From positions 1 through 60,268 of the forward strand of contig JAJQGK010000058.1 of NCBI GenBank assembly GCA_021200555.1: DNA of 60,268 nucleotides. The letters run 5' to 3'. Origin of the DNA: Clostridiales bacterium. Its GTDB lineage: Bacteria > Bacillota > Clostridia > Oscillospirales > Acutalibacteraceae. Each line of letters starts with the position of its first letter. The stretch's first letter is position 1. The position numbers were made by a program, and so were the translations under genes. Of the stretch, positions 18,117 through 26,673 are shown piece by piece. The notes beneath the pieces were generated by a model. The model saw only the letters and a list, made by a program, of their open reading frames with translations. It searched no databases and was not told the origin of the DNA.

Positions 18117-19193
18117 CTAACCGAATATGGATAAATCAGATAATGACGTTGCCGCATAGGTCAGGAAAAACGCCGCCGCAAACAGGATAGCATAAATTAC
18201 AATTCTTGCAGCATGAATTGCAGGGGAGGGCTTTACGCTTTTAAGCTCCTCCTTCGGTATTTCGGGAGCATGAGCAAGCTCCGCCGCAAGCATCATAAAA
18301 AATTCCGTGACTACCGTAGTCATAAAATCCTCGTGAGTCTCATCGGGAATTGATGAAAGCGTTCTTATCGTCGCCGTTTCTCTGTTGGAAATGGTTATTG
18401 TGGCAGTGAAATTGCCCTCAAGATCCCTGTCGCCCTCAACAATCGATGCGCCGAACTGACATTCGTAGTACTCCGCAGCCAAAACGGCGGAGAGCTTTGA
18501 TATATCTCTGTCCTCGTGCTTTTTGTCGTAGGGGGCATAGGAAATATGGTCGTTAAAGCATTCTATCTGCTTTGACGCATGGGCTATATATTTGCATACG
18601 GGTGTGTTAGCTATTGCTATTTGAACATCCGATAAAAGCAGTTGTCTTTCGAGCGTGTCCGCCGCATATGCGGTTTCAAATCTGCTGAAATTGGGAAGCG
18701 CAGTGCCGTAAAGCCTTTGTATGTACGGAAAAACATACTTTTTCATCGTTATGAAGGTTCTGTCCTCGGATAACGGAAGGAAAAATATGCATTGGGACTT
18801 GGATCTTATGGCAAAGCCGGAATAAAGTCCGTCGCTTAACGGGAACGGCGTGGCGTTTTTAGGCATAAGAGCGTGCATCATGTATCTTTCGCTGTTGTTA
18901 AGGCTTTTGAGCTTTTCAAGCACTCTTTCATTGTGAATCATGTCAAAGTGAAATGACGTGCAAATGCACCGTTTAGTCTCCTGGTACATGCGTTCATCGG
19001 CAAAAACCGCAATTATTGTGCTTGTTTTCAATGCTCTTGCTATTTCCTGCATACCGCCCTGAACAGAGCTGTATACAGACGGATATTCGGTATCATTTCC
19101 GGTGATTGCCGCAAATGAATTGGTTATAACCGATTCGATTTTGGGAAATGAAGGATCGAGATCGTCACCGAATACGATCGATTTTATTTTCAT
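18117..19193 (-). CDS. Membrane-anchored protein with a degenerate CinA-N/MoaB-like domain
   Basis: 358 aa with one membrane helix near residues 325-350 at the C-terminus, so the bulk should face the cytoplasm. No family is obvious at first sight. Residues 75-162 line up by eye with the nicotinamide/molybdopterin-binding N-terminal domain of CinA: TKRCICTSFHFDMI, then HALMPKNATPFPLSDG, YSGFAI and IFFLPLSEDRTF match the CinA pattern KxAxLPxGAxxLxNxxGTAPGF...LPGxPxE. The GGLGPTxDD motif is replaced by VFADERMYQET, so activity may be lost. A stand-alone CinA C-terminal domain (pncC) lies 3.1 kb upstream in the same array. GGAGAGG precedes the start. The assignment is inference and needs profile comparison. 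Confidence 0.6.
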   Translation of the reverse strand: MKIKSIVFGDDLDPSFPKIESVITNSFAAITGNDTEYPSVYSSVQGGMQEIARALKTSTIIAVFADERMYQETKRCICTSFHFDMIHNERVLEKLKSLNNSERYMMHALMPKNATPFPLSDGLYSGFAIRSKSQCIFFLPLSEDRTFITMKKYVFPYIQRLYGTALPNFSRFETAYAADTLERQLLLSDVQIAIANTPVCKYIAHASKQIECFNDHISYAPYDKKHEDRDISKLSAVLAAEYYECQFGASIVEGDRDLEGNFTATITISNRETATIRTLSSIPDETHEDFMTTVVTEFFMMLAAELAHAPEIPKEELKSVKPSPAIHAARIVIYAILFAAAFFLTYAATSLSDLSIFG

Positions 19194-19256
19194 GTGTTTT
19201 TCCTCTCCTGACAGAAAATATGAAAAGCTTTAAATTAATTTTTTGGCAGACTCTTT

Positions 19257-20945
19257 TTATTGCGACCATTGATAGGCGTCAACATAGGGATTTGTCATGT
19301 TGTGCTCATCGTACCATATCTGGGGGTATCTTATCTCTGTGTTTTCCACAGCCAAGGAAGTGTCAACCGCAGTGCTTTCACCCGTTCGCACCATTCTTCC
19401 GATAACAGCAAGCCTGCCGTTATCTTCGATTTCATAGGAACAGGTGGACAGCGTAATAAGAGTGTCGTCCTCATTGATGTCAACGCCGGTATCGTAAAGC
19501 TTTCTCTCATCCAATGCCTCAATAAATGTGGTGAAGCTTTCCGTGCTTGTAAAATTGACGGTTGTGTAATTGAAAAGATAACCGTTGTCGCCGGATATAT
19601 CGCCGTTTGTGATTATAACGGCATAAATTTTAAAGTAATAATCGTTGAACAGCGTGCTGTATTGGATAATGGGAGACTCCGCAAAGCCGTCTATCGTGTA
19701 GTATTTTTCAAGCTTGGCAAAGGACAGACCGTCAGTCATATTGTGACCGTAAATCACATTGTTTTTATCAAGACTCAGTCCTGTATTATACTTGTCAAGA
19801 TAGGCGTTGCCGTATTTGTCGTAATTCTGATAAAAATTATGATGGAGGTAAAAGTCCTCGTCCGCTCCGTTTGTGGCATCTTCGGGATTGTGAACTATCG
19901 GAGTGTCAATGTTTGTGCCGCTTATCGTAAGCCAGCCCACAAGGTCTTGATTTTGAGCGTACAGCTCGGCATATTTTATATTCATGCCGTCGGGAAAATC
20001 CACATCGGGATATTTCGCCTTGATTGCCGCCCACTGAGCTTCAAGATCGTCGTCCGTGGTGCTTTCCGAAGCAAGCTCCTTAAGACTGTCTCTGTTTTTT
20101 AACTGATTTTGATGCTCTACATAATTATTTATGAAGTAGCCGAAGCATACAAGCACAAGAATTGCCGACAAATCCATTATAATCTTTCTGACAATCTCCT
20201 TGCCCGGATCGCCCTTCCATGGAATAAAGGATTTGAAAAAATTCCTGAATTTGTCTTTTGTTGTGGTTTCGTAGTGCCGGTGCTGTCTGCTTTCCGCCGC
20301 TGAGTCTTCCGATACGGTACTTTCCGCCTTAGCGGGGTTTGCCGCCACAAGCTTGCTCTCGCTTTGAGAAATTGTATGATTTTCCTCTTTTTGACCGTTG
20401 GAGTCGGCGTTTTGCTCATTACCGCTGTGCCTTGTTACGGCATATGCTCTTGTAAAAACCGTAGGGTCGTCTTTTTTTATGGCGCTTTCACTGCTTGCCA
20501 CATGCTTAACATAGGGCTGCGAACCGAAGCCTACGGAGCCCTTTTCGGTTTTTTGGCGGGCTGCCGCATTGCGTCTCCTCTTTTCGGCAATGGTTTCACC
20601 CTCCGCTTCCGCATAAATTACTCTGCGTCCTTCGGGCCCCTTGGGAGCGTTGTCGTCATAAACCAAGCTTATTGACGGCACACCTCCGCTTGAAGTATAT
20701 CTTACTCCCGGTGTTCTTGCGGGAGTGTTGTTTTTTGGAGTTACAGCTCTGTGGTTTGAATAAACAGGCGGCGCGGCTGTCTGGGTAGGGGTGTTTTTCG
20801 GCTTTTTTGTCTCTGTCGGAAGCTCCGATGATAAGCCGTATTTGGCGGTTAATGCCTTGAGATCCTCAGATACGGCGTCAAAATCGTCATCCCAATCAGC
20901 CGTATTTATGTCATTTTTGCTGTCGTTTTCAGCCATATCTTTCAT
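19257..20945 (-). CDS. Class B sortase with long cytoplasmic N-terminus
   Basis: 562 aa, about twice the length of a usual sortase. Residues 1-250 are polar, low-complexity and probably disordered on the cytoplasmic side. A membrane helix lies at about 255-272, then the class B catalytic domain: VGWLTISGTNIDTPI (336-350), His401 in VIYGHNMTDG, Cys502 in TLSTCSYE and Arg511 in GRLAVIGR. All catalytic residues are present. Class B sortases attach proteins to peptidoglycan or assemble pili. A second, homologous sortase gene lies 50 nt upstream, and a candidate IPKTG substrate is encoded at 24.7 kb. ATG 20936 is an alternative start with a worse SD distance. Confidence 0.9.
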   Translation of the reverse strand: MKDMAENDSKNDINTADWDDDFDAVSEDLKALTAKYGLSSELPTETKKPKNTPTQTAAPPVYSNHRAVTPKNNTPARTPGVRYTSSGGVPSISLVYDDNAPKGPEGRRVIYAEAEGETIAEKRRRNAAARQKTEKGSVGFGSQPYVKHVASSESAIKKDDPTVFTRAYAVTRHSGNEQNADSNGQKEENHTISQSESKLVAANPAKAESTVSEDSAAESRQHRHYETTTKDKFRNFFKSFIPWKGDPGKEIVRKIIMDLSAILVLVCFGYFINNYVEHQNQLKNRDSLKELASESTTDDDLEAQWAAIKAKYPDVDFPDGMNIKYAELYAQNQDLVGWLTISGTNIDTPIVHNPEDATNGADEDFYLHHNFYQNYDKYGNAYLDKYNTGLSLDKNNVIYGHNMTDGLSFAKLEKYYTIDGFAESPIIQYSTLFNDYYFKIYAVIITNGDISGDNGYLFNYTTVNFTSTESFTTFIEALDERKLYDTGVDINEDDTLITLSTCSYEIEDNGRLAVIGRMVRTGESTAVDTSLAVENTEIRYPQIWYDEHNMTNPYVDAYQWSQ

Positions 20946-20980
20946 CTGCCTTTACATTGGATTTTCTCTTCCCAATCAGC

Positions 20981-21002
20981 TAAACAACTGCCGATTTAAT
21001 CA
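20981..21002 (+). repeat. Divergent dispersed repeat between the sortase genes
   Basis: TAAACAACTGCCGATTTAAT followed by CA resembles the TAAGCAACCACTGATTAAAT repeat of this window at about 16 of 22 positions. It overlaps the stop codon of the upstream sortase gene (20996-20998). Confidence 0.4.
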
Positions 21003-22267
21003 CTTGATGCATACCATTTGGATGCGTTTTTGTATGGGTTTGTTCCGCCGAATACATCGTAATAAAGCTGGGGATAACGGATTTCGTCCTCATCTCTCTG
21101 TACTGCGTTGGAGGTGTCAACCTCTTCGCTTTCACCTTCTCTTACAAGCCTTGCCACAAGAACGAAACGGGCATTTTCAAGAGAGCCGTTTTTGTCAAAG
21201 AAATATGTGCATGTGGAAAGGGTAAGAATTTTATCGTCCGATTGGACGTCTACGCCTGTGTCTATGTAGCTTCTCTGCATAATCTCATCGTAGAAATCCA
21301 TAAAGCTGTTGTCGCCCATGGATGTTGCGATGTAATAGAACAAATAGTCATTATCGCCGGTAGAGTCGCCGTTCGTTCTGAATGCGGCTATAACCTTCCA
21401 TTTATAATCACTGTAGATTGTGTTAAATTCTATCACGGGATACTGCTTGTAATACTCTACGTCCTCGTAATTGTGAATTTCATCGAAAATCAGGTCGTTG
21501 TCAAAATTGTGACCGTAAATAACGGTGTTTCTGCTTAAGGTTGCAACTCCGTTCTCATAATCCATAAAAGGAACGCCGTACTTTGTGTATGTGTCAAAAT
21601 TATCATGCTTGAGATAATATGAGTTGTCGGTGGTCTGATATACGGGAGTGTCTATTGACGTGCCGGGAAGACTGAGCCAGCCTACGAAATCCGTGTTCTG
21701 AGCGTAAAGCGCCTTATATTTCTCCTGAATACCTTCCGGAAAATCCACATTGTAGGTCTGTTCATAGCTGAAAGGAGAAGAAAGAGTAAGACTAACCGCA
21801 TCTTCAGCCGACAATGAGCTTACGGATACAGAACCCGTTATTTCTTCGCTTCGGCCGCCTATGAAAAGGGAAAGACAGGATACCGCAAATATAACAACAA
21901 TAAGTATGGAAAGGAAAACGAACAAAATTTTATATTTATTGTCCCTTGCGCTTTCCGCTGTCTTGTCGTGTACGGCGGCGGTATTTGCGGTTGACTTTGC
22001 CGTGCTTGCGGAATTTTTCATCGCTTCGCTTATCTGCTTTTGTTCCTTGTATGCCGAAGCGAAAAGCTCTTCCGAGCCTACGGTGCGGTTGTCGGCGGCG
22101 GTTTTTCCGTCCTCTTTAGAAGCGGATGCCACATGAACGGAATTGCCTGTATTTCTGCCGGAGGACGCCACGGGCACCGGTCTGCGCTGTCCGTTTTTTA
22201 TATCCTCCGTGTCATTTACGGTATCTTCGGTATTTTTTAAATTTTCGTTAATTTCATTGTTATCCAT
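20996..22267 (-). CDS. Class B sortase (second copy)
   Basis: 423 aa. Residues 1-110 are polar and low in complexity, a membrane helix lies at about 112-136, and the class B domain follows: VGWLSLPGTSIDTPVY (195-210), His253 in VIYGHNFDND, Cys353 in TLSTCTYFF and Arg367 in NARFVLVAR. It keeps the same insert between the His and Cys motifs as its neighbour (DSTGDNDYLF versus DISGDNGYLF), so the pair arose by duplication and diverged. AAAGGCGGTG precedes the start. The order pncC, sortase, sortase is tight (16 and 50 nt). The two enzymes may differ in substrate; sequence alone does not tell. Confidence 0.92.
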   Translation of the reverse strand: MDNNEINENLKNTEDTVNDTEDIKNGQRRPVPVASSGRNTGNSVHVASASKEDGKTAADNRTVGSEELFASAYKEQKQISEAMKNSASTAKSTANTAAVHDKTAESARDNKYKILFVFLSILIVVIFAVSCLSLFIGGRSEEITGSVSVSSLSAEDAVSLTLSSPFSYEQTYNVDFPEGIQEKYKALYAQNTDFVGWLSLPGTSIDTPVYQTTDNSYYLKHDNFDTYTKYGVPFMDYENGVATLSRNTVIYGHNFDNDLIFDEIHNYEDVEYYKQYPVIEFNTIYSDYKWKVIAAFRTNGDSTGDNDYLFYYIATSMGDNSFMDFYDEIMQRSYIDTGVDVQSDDKILTLSTCTYFFDKNGSLENARFVLVARLVREGESEEVDTSNAVQRDEDEIRYPQLYYDVFGGTNPYKNASKWYASSD

Positions 22268-22283
22268 TTTTTTTGCACCGCCT

Positions 22284-22769
22284 TTACTGATCCGAAATTA
22301 CGGCGTTGAGAAGAGATAAGCTCTCCGTTAACGCTGAATTACGGTTGCTTTCCCTGACATTTTCGGAGAAGCTGTTGTCAAGCCGCTTAACCGTTATATT
22401 CCCTTTGCAGTTTACAGCAATCCATATAAGTCCTACGGGCTTATTCGTATCGTCCGATGACGGACCCGCAATGCCGCTTACGGCTATTGAAACGTCTGCG
22501 CCGGATATTCTTATTGCCCCTTGAGACATTTCCCGAACGGTTTCTTCGCTTACGGCTCCGTATTTTTTTAGCGTTTCGTTTTTTACGCCTAAAACCGACC
22601 GCTTAATGCTGTTTGCATAGGCGACAATCCCGCATTGAAAAATTTGGGACGCTCCGCTGACGTCGGTGATTGTTTTCGCTATAAGCCCTCCCGTGCAGGA
22701 CTCGGCTGTTGCAAGTATGAGATTTTTTTCTGTAAGCAGCTTAACTGCTTTCTCGGCAAGCTCGTTCAT
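22284..22769 (-). CDS. pncC: Nicotinamide-nucleotide amidase (CinA C-terminal domain)
   Basis: 161 aa, matching the stand-alone PncC form. It deamidates nicotinamide mononucleotide to nicotinate mononucleotide for NAD recycling. The family blocks ATAESCTGGLIAKTITDVSG, GIVAYANSIKRSVLGV and AVSGIAGPSSDDTNKPVG(L) are intact, including the catalytic Ser/Thr region near residue 22. The CinA N-terminal domain is absent from this frame; a degenerate, anchored relative of it may be encoded downstream at 18.1-19.2 kb. AAGGAAAT precedes the start. It lies 21 nt after the FAD dehydrogenase stop and 16 nt before the first sortase. Confidence 0.93.
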   Translation of the reverse strand: MNELAEKAVKLLTEKNLILATAESCTGGLIAKTITDVSGASQIFQCGIVAYANSIKRSVLGVKNETLKKYGAVSEETVREMSQGAIRISGADVSIAVSGIAGPSSDDTNKPVGLIWIAVNCKGNITVKRLDNSFSENVRESNRNSALTESLSLLNAVISDQ

Positions 22770-22790
22770 ATTTATACGATTTCCTTAAAA

Positions 22791-24221
22791 TCAAATCTTT
22801 TCGCAGATGCTCCTTGCCACAACAACGCCGGTAACGGAAGCCTGCATAAGTCCTCTTGTAATTCCTGCGCCGTCGCCTATGGCGTAAAGCCCCTCTACGG
22901 CTGTTTCAAAGCTCTCGTTTACCTTAACCTTTGACGAGTAAAATTTAACCTCAACGCCGTAAAGAAGAGTGTTCTTGGAATACAGTCCGGGCGCAACCTT
23001 GTCAAAGGCTTTAATCGCTTCGATTATGCTTGTAAGATGTCTGTGGGGAAGTACAAATGAAAGGTCTCCGGGAATTGCGGTGGTAAGAGTGGGACGGGTG
23101 GTGGATTTTCTCAATCTTGATTCGTCCGTCCTTCTGCCCAGCAATAAATCGCCCAGCCTCTGAACTATAACGCCGCCGCCGGTGAGCATATTTCCCAGCT
23201 GAGCTATGTATCTGCCGTACTCTATGGGCTGATCAAAGGGCTGAGTAAATCTTGTGGAAACAAGCAGGGCGAAATTGGTATTTTCCGTGTGCGAGCCTTC
23301 ATCCGCATAGCTGTGGCCGTTTACAACCGCAATACTGTCCTTGAATGTGTTGTTAAAGCCTGCGTTGTAATGCTCTTCGCTGACAATTCCTCCGGGATTC
23401 ATACAAAACGTGCGGACCTTGTTTTCAAAAGTATCCGAGTAATAAACCATTTTTGCTTCGTAAAGATGTTTTGTCAAGTGATCCATAACCGAATTGGGAC
23501 ATTCAACTCTTACGCCTATGTCAACCTCGTTATTTGTAATTTGGATATTACTTTGCTTCGCTATTCCGTTAAGCCATCCTGCACCGCCTCTGCCGGGAGC
23601 CGCAACCACAAAATCTGCGGAAACCTCTTGGGCTGCTCCGTTTTTTGACGAGAGAACGGCTCCCACAGCCTTATTGTCCTTGATTATCGGGTCGGCGTGA
23701 GTTCCGCTTTTAAAGGTGAAGCCGGGCATAGTCTCAAGATAATCGTACATCGCTTTAAGAACGTCGTAGGAATATTCCGTTCCCATGTGTCTTACGGGAC
23801 AACGTATCAGCTTTATATTGTGCTTTGAACACTCATATGCAATGTCGTCCGCCTTCTTGTCCGAAAGTCCGAAAACCTCCTTGGGAGCGCCGAAATCAAG
23901 GTAGATTGAATCTGCATAATTTATAAGCTCCCGAACCTCGTTGACGGGCAGATAATCTGTGAGGTTGCCTCCCACTTCCTCCGAAAGGGAAAGCTTGCCG
24001 TCCGAAAATGCACCTGCGCCTGCCCAGCCGCTCATAATGTTGCACGGGTTGCAGCGGACGCATTCGCCCTTGCTTCTTGCGGGACAAGCCCTTTTGTTTA
24101 TGTCCATTCCCTCATCAACGATGAGAACCTTAAATTCAGGCGATTTTTTTCGATATATTTCAAGTGCGGTGAATATTCCCGCGGGACCTGCGCCTATTAT
24201 CACAGCGTTATAATGTTCCAT
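22791..24221 (-). CDS. FAD-dependent dehydrogenase (COG2509-like)
   Basis: About 476 aa. The start at 24221 (MEHYNAVIIGAGPAGIF) follows AGGAG by 10 nt; an upstream in-frame start at 24257 has no SD. The FAD-binding GAGPAGIFTA motif is at residues 10-19 and the C-terminal FAD block is GLYAIGDGAGITRGLMQASVTG without interruption of the fold. Four cysteines in CPARSKGECVRCNPCNIMSG follow the nucleotide-binding motif, typical of this uncharacterised family found near sulfur or quinone metabolism genes elsewhere. The substrate is unknown. It is the first gene of the long minus-strand array and has a promoter at 24268-24296. Confidence 0.88.
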   Translation of the reverse strand: MEHYNAVIIGAGPAGIFTALEIYRKKSPEFKVLIVDEGMDINKRACPARSKGECVRCNPCNIMSGWAGAGAFSDGKLSLSEEVGGNLTDYLPVNEVRELINYADSIYLDFGAPKEVFGLSDKKADDIAYECSKHNIKLIRCPVRHMGTEYSYDVLKAMYDYLETMPGFTFKSGTHADPIIKDNKAVGAVLSSKNGAAQEVSADFVVAAPGRGGAGWLNGIAKQSNIQITNNEVDIGVRVECPNSVMDHLTKHLYEAKMVYYSDTFENKVRTFCMNPGGIVSEEHYNAGFNNTFKDSIAVVNGHSYADEGSHTENTNFALLVSTRFTQPFDQPIEYGRYIAQLGNMLTGGGVIVQRLGDLLLGRRTDESRLRKSTTRPTLTTAIPGDLSFVLPHRHLTSIIEAIKAFDKVAPGLYSKNTLLYGVEVKFYSSKVKVNESFETAVEGLYAIGDGAGITRGLMQASVTGVVVARSICEKI

Positions 24222-24267
24222 ATAAATTAATTCTCCTGTTTCAAATATGCATAACAATACTTATATA

Positions 24268-24296
24268 GTATATCACAAAGGCGTTACAAAGTACAA
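24268..24296 (-). promoter_or_regulatory. Promoter of the minus-strand array
   Basis: Minus strand TTGTAC (24296-24291), 17-bp spacer, TATACT (24273-24268). No other convincing promoter was noticed between here and lysC, so it may drive much of the 12-kb array. The rest of the 24222-24651 gap holds only this promoter and the terminator of the VWA gene. Confidence 0.6.
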
Positions 24297-24579
24297 GTAT
24301 AAAATAAAAAAGAAATGCACGGTTATTTTAAGGTTTTTTGTTTAATGTTTTCATAATTCGGATTAATACTATCATTTTATCTTGAAATTAGGCTTAAATT
24401 CTGCTTGTTGAAAAAATCAAAGCCGCCGTATACATTTATTTTTTATTTGCAAATTTGGAAGCAAACGACAGAAAATTCAAGTATATTCCCGCAAAGTGTT
24501 GTGAAAAGCAATAAGCAAAAGGATTGCCTTTGCCGGAAACAGATGTTTTTTCTTGCCGGCTTTCCAAATGTTTACGCAG

Positions 24580-24606
24580 AAAAACACCCGGCAGTTTCCC
24601 GCCGGG
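24580..24606 (-). terminator. Terminator of the VWA protein gene
   Basis: On the minus strand CCCGGC (24606-24601) and GCCGGG (24592-24587) form a 6-bp GC stem followed by TGTTTTT. It lies about 45 nt after the VWA stop codon. Confidence 0.75.
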
Positions 24607-24651
24607 CATAGTGTAAATAATTTCTACTTAAACAAACTTAGACTTAGCCTA

Positions 24652-25653
24652 TCAGTCTTTCTTCTTAACCGCCACAAATACGATGCCTGCAGCAAGAACA
24701 AGTGCAGCTGCCGCAACTCCTACGGCTGTTTCACCGGTCTTGGGGATTGAAGTATTTGTTGTAGCTGCCGCTGTTGTGGATGCAGTCGCGGGTTCTGCCG
24801 TTGTGGGAGCCGTTGTTGTGGTGTTATCGTCGGCAGCAGCTGTTGTGGCAGGAGCAGCTGTGGTTGCATCGTTTGCGCTTGTTGAAGGAGTAGTAATATC
24901 CTCTGCAATGTCAAAGAACGCATCTCTGATTTGGTCGGGATCGTATACCTCAAGATAAAGAGCATTCTGGATGTCCTTCATAAGAGTTTTGCCGTAAGTC
25001 AGCTGAGTGCCGCTGAGACTGTGGAAAAAGCCGATTGAATAGATAAGATAATCTTCCCACATTCCGGCAGCCGTTGAGTATACAGCGTTGCCGTACTTAT
25101 AGTACATTGAGCTGTCCTTGGAGGTGTACTTTCCGCTGGAGAGGGTTGCGCCTTCGTTGGGAAGTCCGTCCGCCATAACAACAACATGCTTTGTGGCGTT
25201 GGCGTTGCCGTAATTCTCGTTGATTTCCTTGACAGCCATAAGAGCGTCATACATATCCGTGCTGCCCTTTGCTTCAAGGCTGTCGATTATGTTTGCCAGC
25301 TCGGCATAATCTGTTGAGAACGAATAAGTCGTAACGGTAGTGCCGTAAGTAATGATAACTATACGGTTCTGAGCGGTGGTGTCGTCAAGCATAATTGCGC
25401 AAAATTCCTTTGCAGCTTCCTTAAGCTTTGTGATAGGAGTGCCGGACATGCTGCCGGATACATCAAGCACAAGGAAAATATCTCTTGCGCCTGCAATGCT
25501 TGTGATTGTGTCGCTTGCCGTGTCAACGGAATTGAGTGAGGAATCGTCTTTTACTACTGTTGTTTCAGCGGAAGCCATGCACGCAAATGCGGCGGTGAAC
25601 GCCATCATGAGCACAAGAACCACTGAAATATATTTTGTGAATGATCTCTTCAT
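24652..25653 (-). CDS. Secreted VWA-domain protein with IPKTG sorting-like C-terminus
   Basis: 333 aa. A signal peptide (about residues 1-29) precedes a von Willebrand factor A domain whose metal site is intact: DVSGS at 64-68, the Thr in KGSTDMYDAL and the Asp in VVMADGLPNEG. After about residue 265 comes an Ala/Thr-rich linker. The C-terminus has the tripartite layout of a cell-wall sorting signal: IPKTGE (303-308), a hydrophobic stretch (about 310-328) and a KKKD tail. VWA domains bind ligands via a divalent cation. The two class B sortases 2-5 kb away are the obvious candidate processing enzymes, although IPKTG is closer to the class A type motif. It is monocistronic with a strong promoter and GGAGGT SD. 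Confidence 0.88.
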   Translation of the reverse strand: MKRSFTKYISVVLVLMMAFTAAFACMASAETTVVKDDSSLNSVDTASDTITSIAGARDIFLVLDVSGSMSGTPITKLKEAAKEFCAIMLDDTTAQNRIVIITYGTTVTTYSFSTDYAELANIIDSLEAKGSTDMYDALMAVKEINENYGNANATKHVVVMADGLPNEGATLSSGKYTSKDSSMYYKYGNAVYSTAAGMWEDYLIYSIGFFHSLSGTQLTYGKTLMKDIQNALYLEVYDPDQIRDAFFDIAEDITTPSTSANDATTAAPATTAAADDNTTTTAPTTAEPATASTTAAATTNTSIPKTGETAVGVAAAALVLAAGIVFVAVKKKD

Positions 25654-25706
25654 AAAATTACCTCCGTTTTATAAGTATAATCTGTAAGCTGTAACCATTC
25701 ACCTAA

Positions 25707-25734
25707 ATTATAGCATATTTTACCTAAATGTCAA
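25707..25734 (-). promoter_or_regulatory. Promoter of the VWA protein gene
   Basis: Minus strand TTGACA (25734-25729), 16-bp spacer, TATAAT (25712-25707): both hexamers are perfect. Confidence 0.8.
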
Positions 25735-25798
25735 CCGTTTTTTTACGGATTTTTATTTTTTGCCCGCAATTTTATCCGGATAAATTTCTAATTTGGTG

Positions 25799-25827
25799 TT
25801 GAAGTTTTTTATGAAAGAATATATAAT
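25799..25827 (+). promoter_or_regulatory. Promoter of the zapA operon
   Basis: TTGAAG (25799-25804), 17-bp spacer, TATAAT (25822-25827), about 70 bp before the zapA start. Confidence 0.65.
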
Positions 25828-25896
25828 AAATGCGAGCGTCTTTAAAATGACATCCGAAAACGGGCTGACGGACGCTTAAAGGAGAGAAATATACTC

Positions 25897-26226
25897 ATGG
25901 AAATGAAGAAAATAAGAGTTACCATAGCCGGCGTTCCGTACAACATAATGACGGATGAAGACGTAAATTATGCAGTCGGGCTTGCGGAAGAAATAGATAC
26001 GAAGATCACATCCATGATGAGAAGAGCCCTTATTGCCCCCGGTCAGGCGGAGGCGCTGGCAATTCTCGAATACGCCGACAGCGTAAAAAAGCTTCAAACC
26101 GAAAATGAAGCCCTTAAGGTTCAGCTGAAGGAGTACCTTGCAGATGCGGCTCAGGCAAAGTCGGAAAGAGATATACTTAAGCGTGAGATTGCAAAGCTTA
26201 AAAAGAACGGCAGGAGCGAGGTATAA
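25897..26226 (+). CDS. zapA: Cell division protein ZapA
   Basis: Small FtsZ-bundling protein at the division ring. 109 aa, typical length. The N-terminal beta-hairpin/helix head (KIRVTIAGVPYNIMTDED) is followed by LAEEIDTKI and a C-terminal coiled coil (about residues 62-104, Glu/Lys/Leu-rich). GGAGAG lies 10 nt before the ATG. It is first in a run with dut, the dnaD-like and the dnaI-like genes, with 1 to 3 nt between them. Association of zapA with DNA replication genes is unusual compared with its common place near pheT or mutS2 in other Firmicutes. Confidence 0.9.
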   Translation: MEMKKIRVTIAGVPYNIMTDEDVNYAVGLAEEIDTKITSMMRRALIAPGQAEALAILEYADSVKKLQTENEALKVQLKEYLADAAQAKSERDILKREIAKLKKNGRSEV

Positions 26227-26227
26227 A

Positions 26228-26671
26228 ATGGACTCTCTGAAAATAAAAAGACTTTGTGAAAATGCGGTTTTGCCGAAAAGGGCGACGCCCGGCAGCGCAG
26301 GAATGGATCTTTACGCCTGCCTCGACAATGCCGTTACCGTGGAGCCTCATTGTTGTTTTAAATTTCATACCGGCATAGCCATAGCCCTTCCCTCGCCGGA
26401 TTACGGTGCGTTTATTTTTGCAAGAAGCGGTCTTTCCGTAAATCACGGACTTGCTCCCGCAAACTGCGTGGGCGTTGTTGACAGCGATTATCGGGGAGAG
26501 ATTATCGTGGGGCTTGTAAACCAGTTCGATACTCCGTATACCGTAGAACCCGGCGAACGCATCGCTCAGCTTGTTATATTGCCGGTAAGCCTTATGGGCA
26601 CCGAGGAATGTGACGAGCTTGACGATACACAGCGGGGAGAGGGCGGCTTCGGCTCCACAGGCAGGACTTAA
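26228..26671 (+). CDS. dut: dUTP diphosphatase
   Basis: Hydrolyses dUTP to dUMP and pyrophosphate, keeping uracil out of DNA and feeding dTMP synthesis. 147 aa trimeric dUTPase. All five motifs are visible in order: PGSAGMDL, ARSGLSVNHG, GVVDSDYRGEI, GERIAQLVI and GEGGFGSTG. The start is ATG 26228, one base after the zapA stop codon; a longer frame overlaps zapA and is not supported. It lies 2 nt from the dnaD-like gene. Grouping with tmk further along (29.8 kb) makes this a small nucleotide and replication cluster. Confidence 0.96.
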   Translation: MDSLKIKRLCENAVLPKRATPGSAGMDLYACLDNAVTVEPHCCFKFHTGIAIALPSPDYGAFIFARSGLSVNHGLAPANCVGVVDSDYRGEIIVGLVNQFDTPYTVEPGERIAQLVILPVSLMGTEECDELDDTQRGEGGFGSTGRT

Positions 26672-26673
26672 TC

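Noticed and set aside
22791-24257. Long plus-strand open frames opposite the minus-strand genes (also at 19.3-20.1 kb and 23.3-23.7 kb)
   Set aside because: They lack SD sequences and recognisable products and mirror the codon pattern of the real genes on the other strand.
24297-24579. Gap between the FAD dehydrogenase promoter and the VWA gene terminator
   Set aside because: It contains a short open frame (24405-24611) without SD or likely product. I see no RNA gene or repeat in it.
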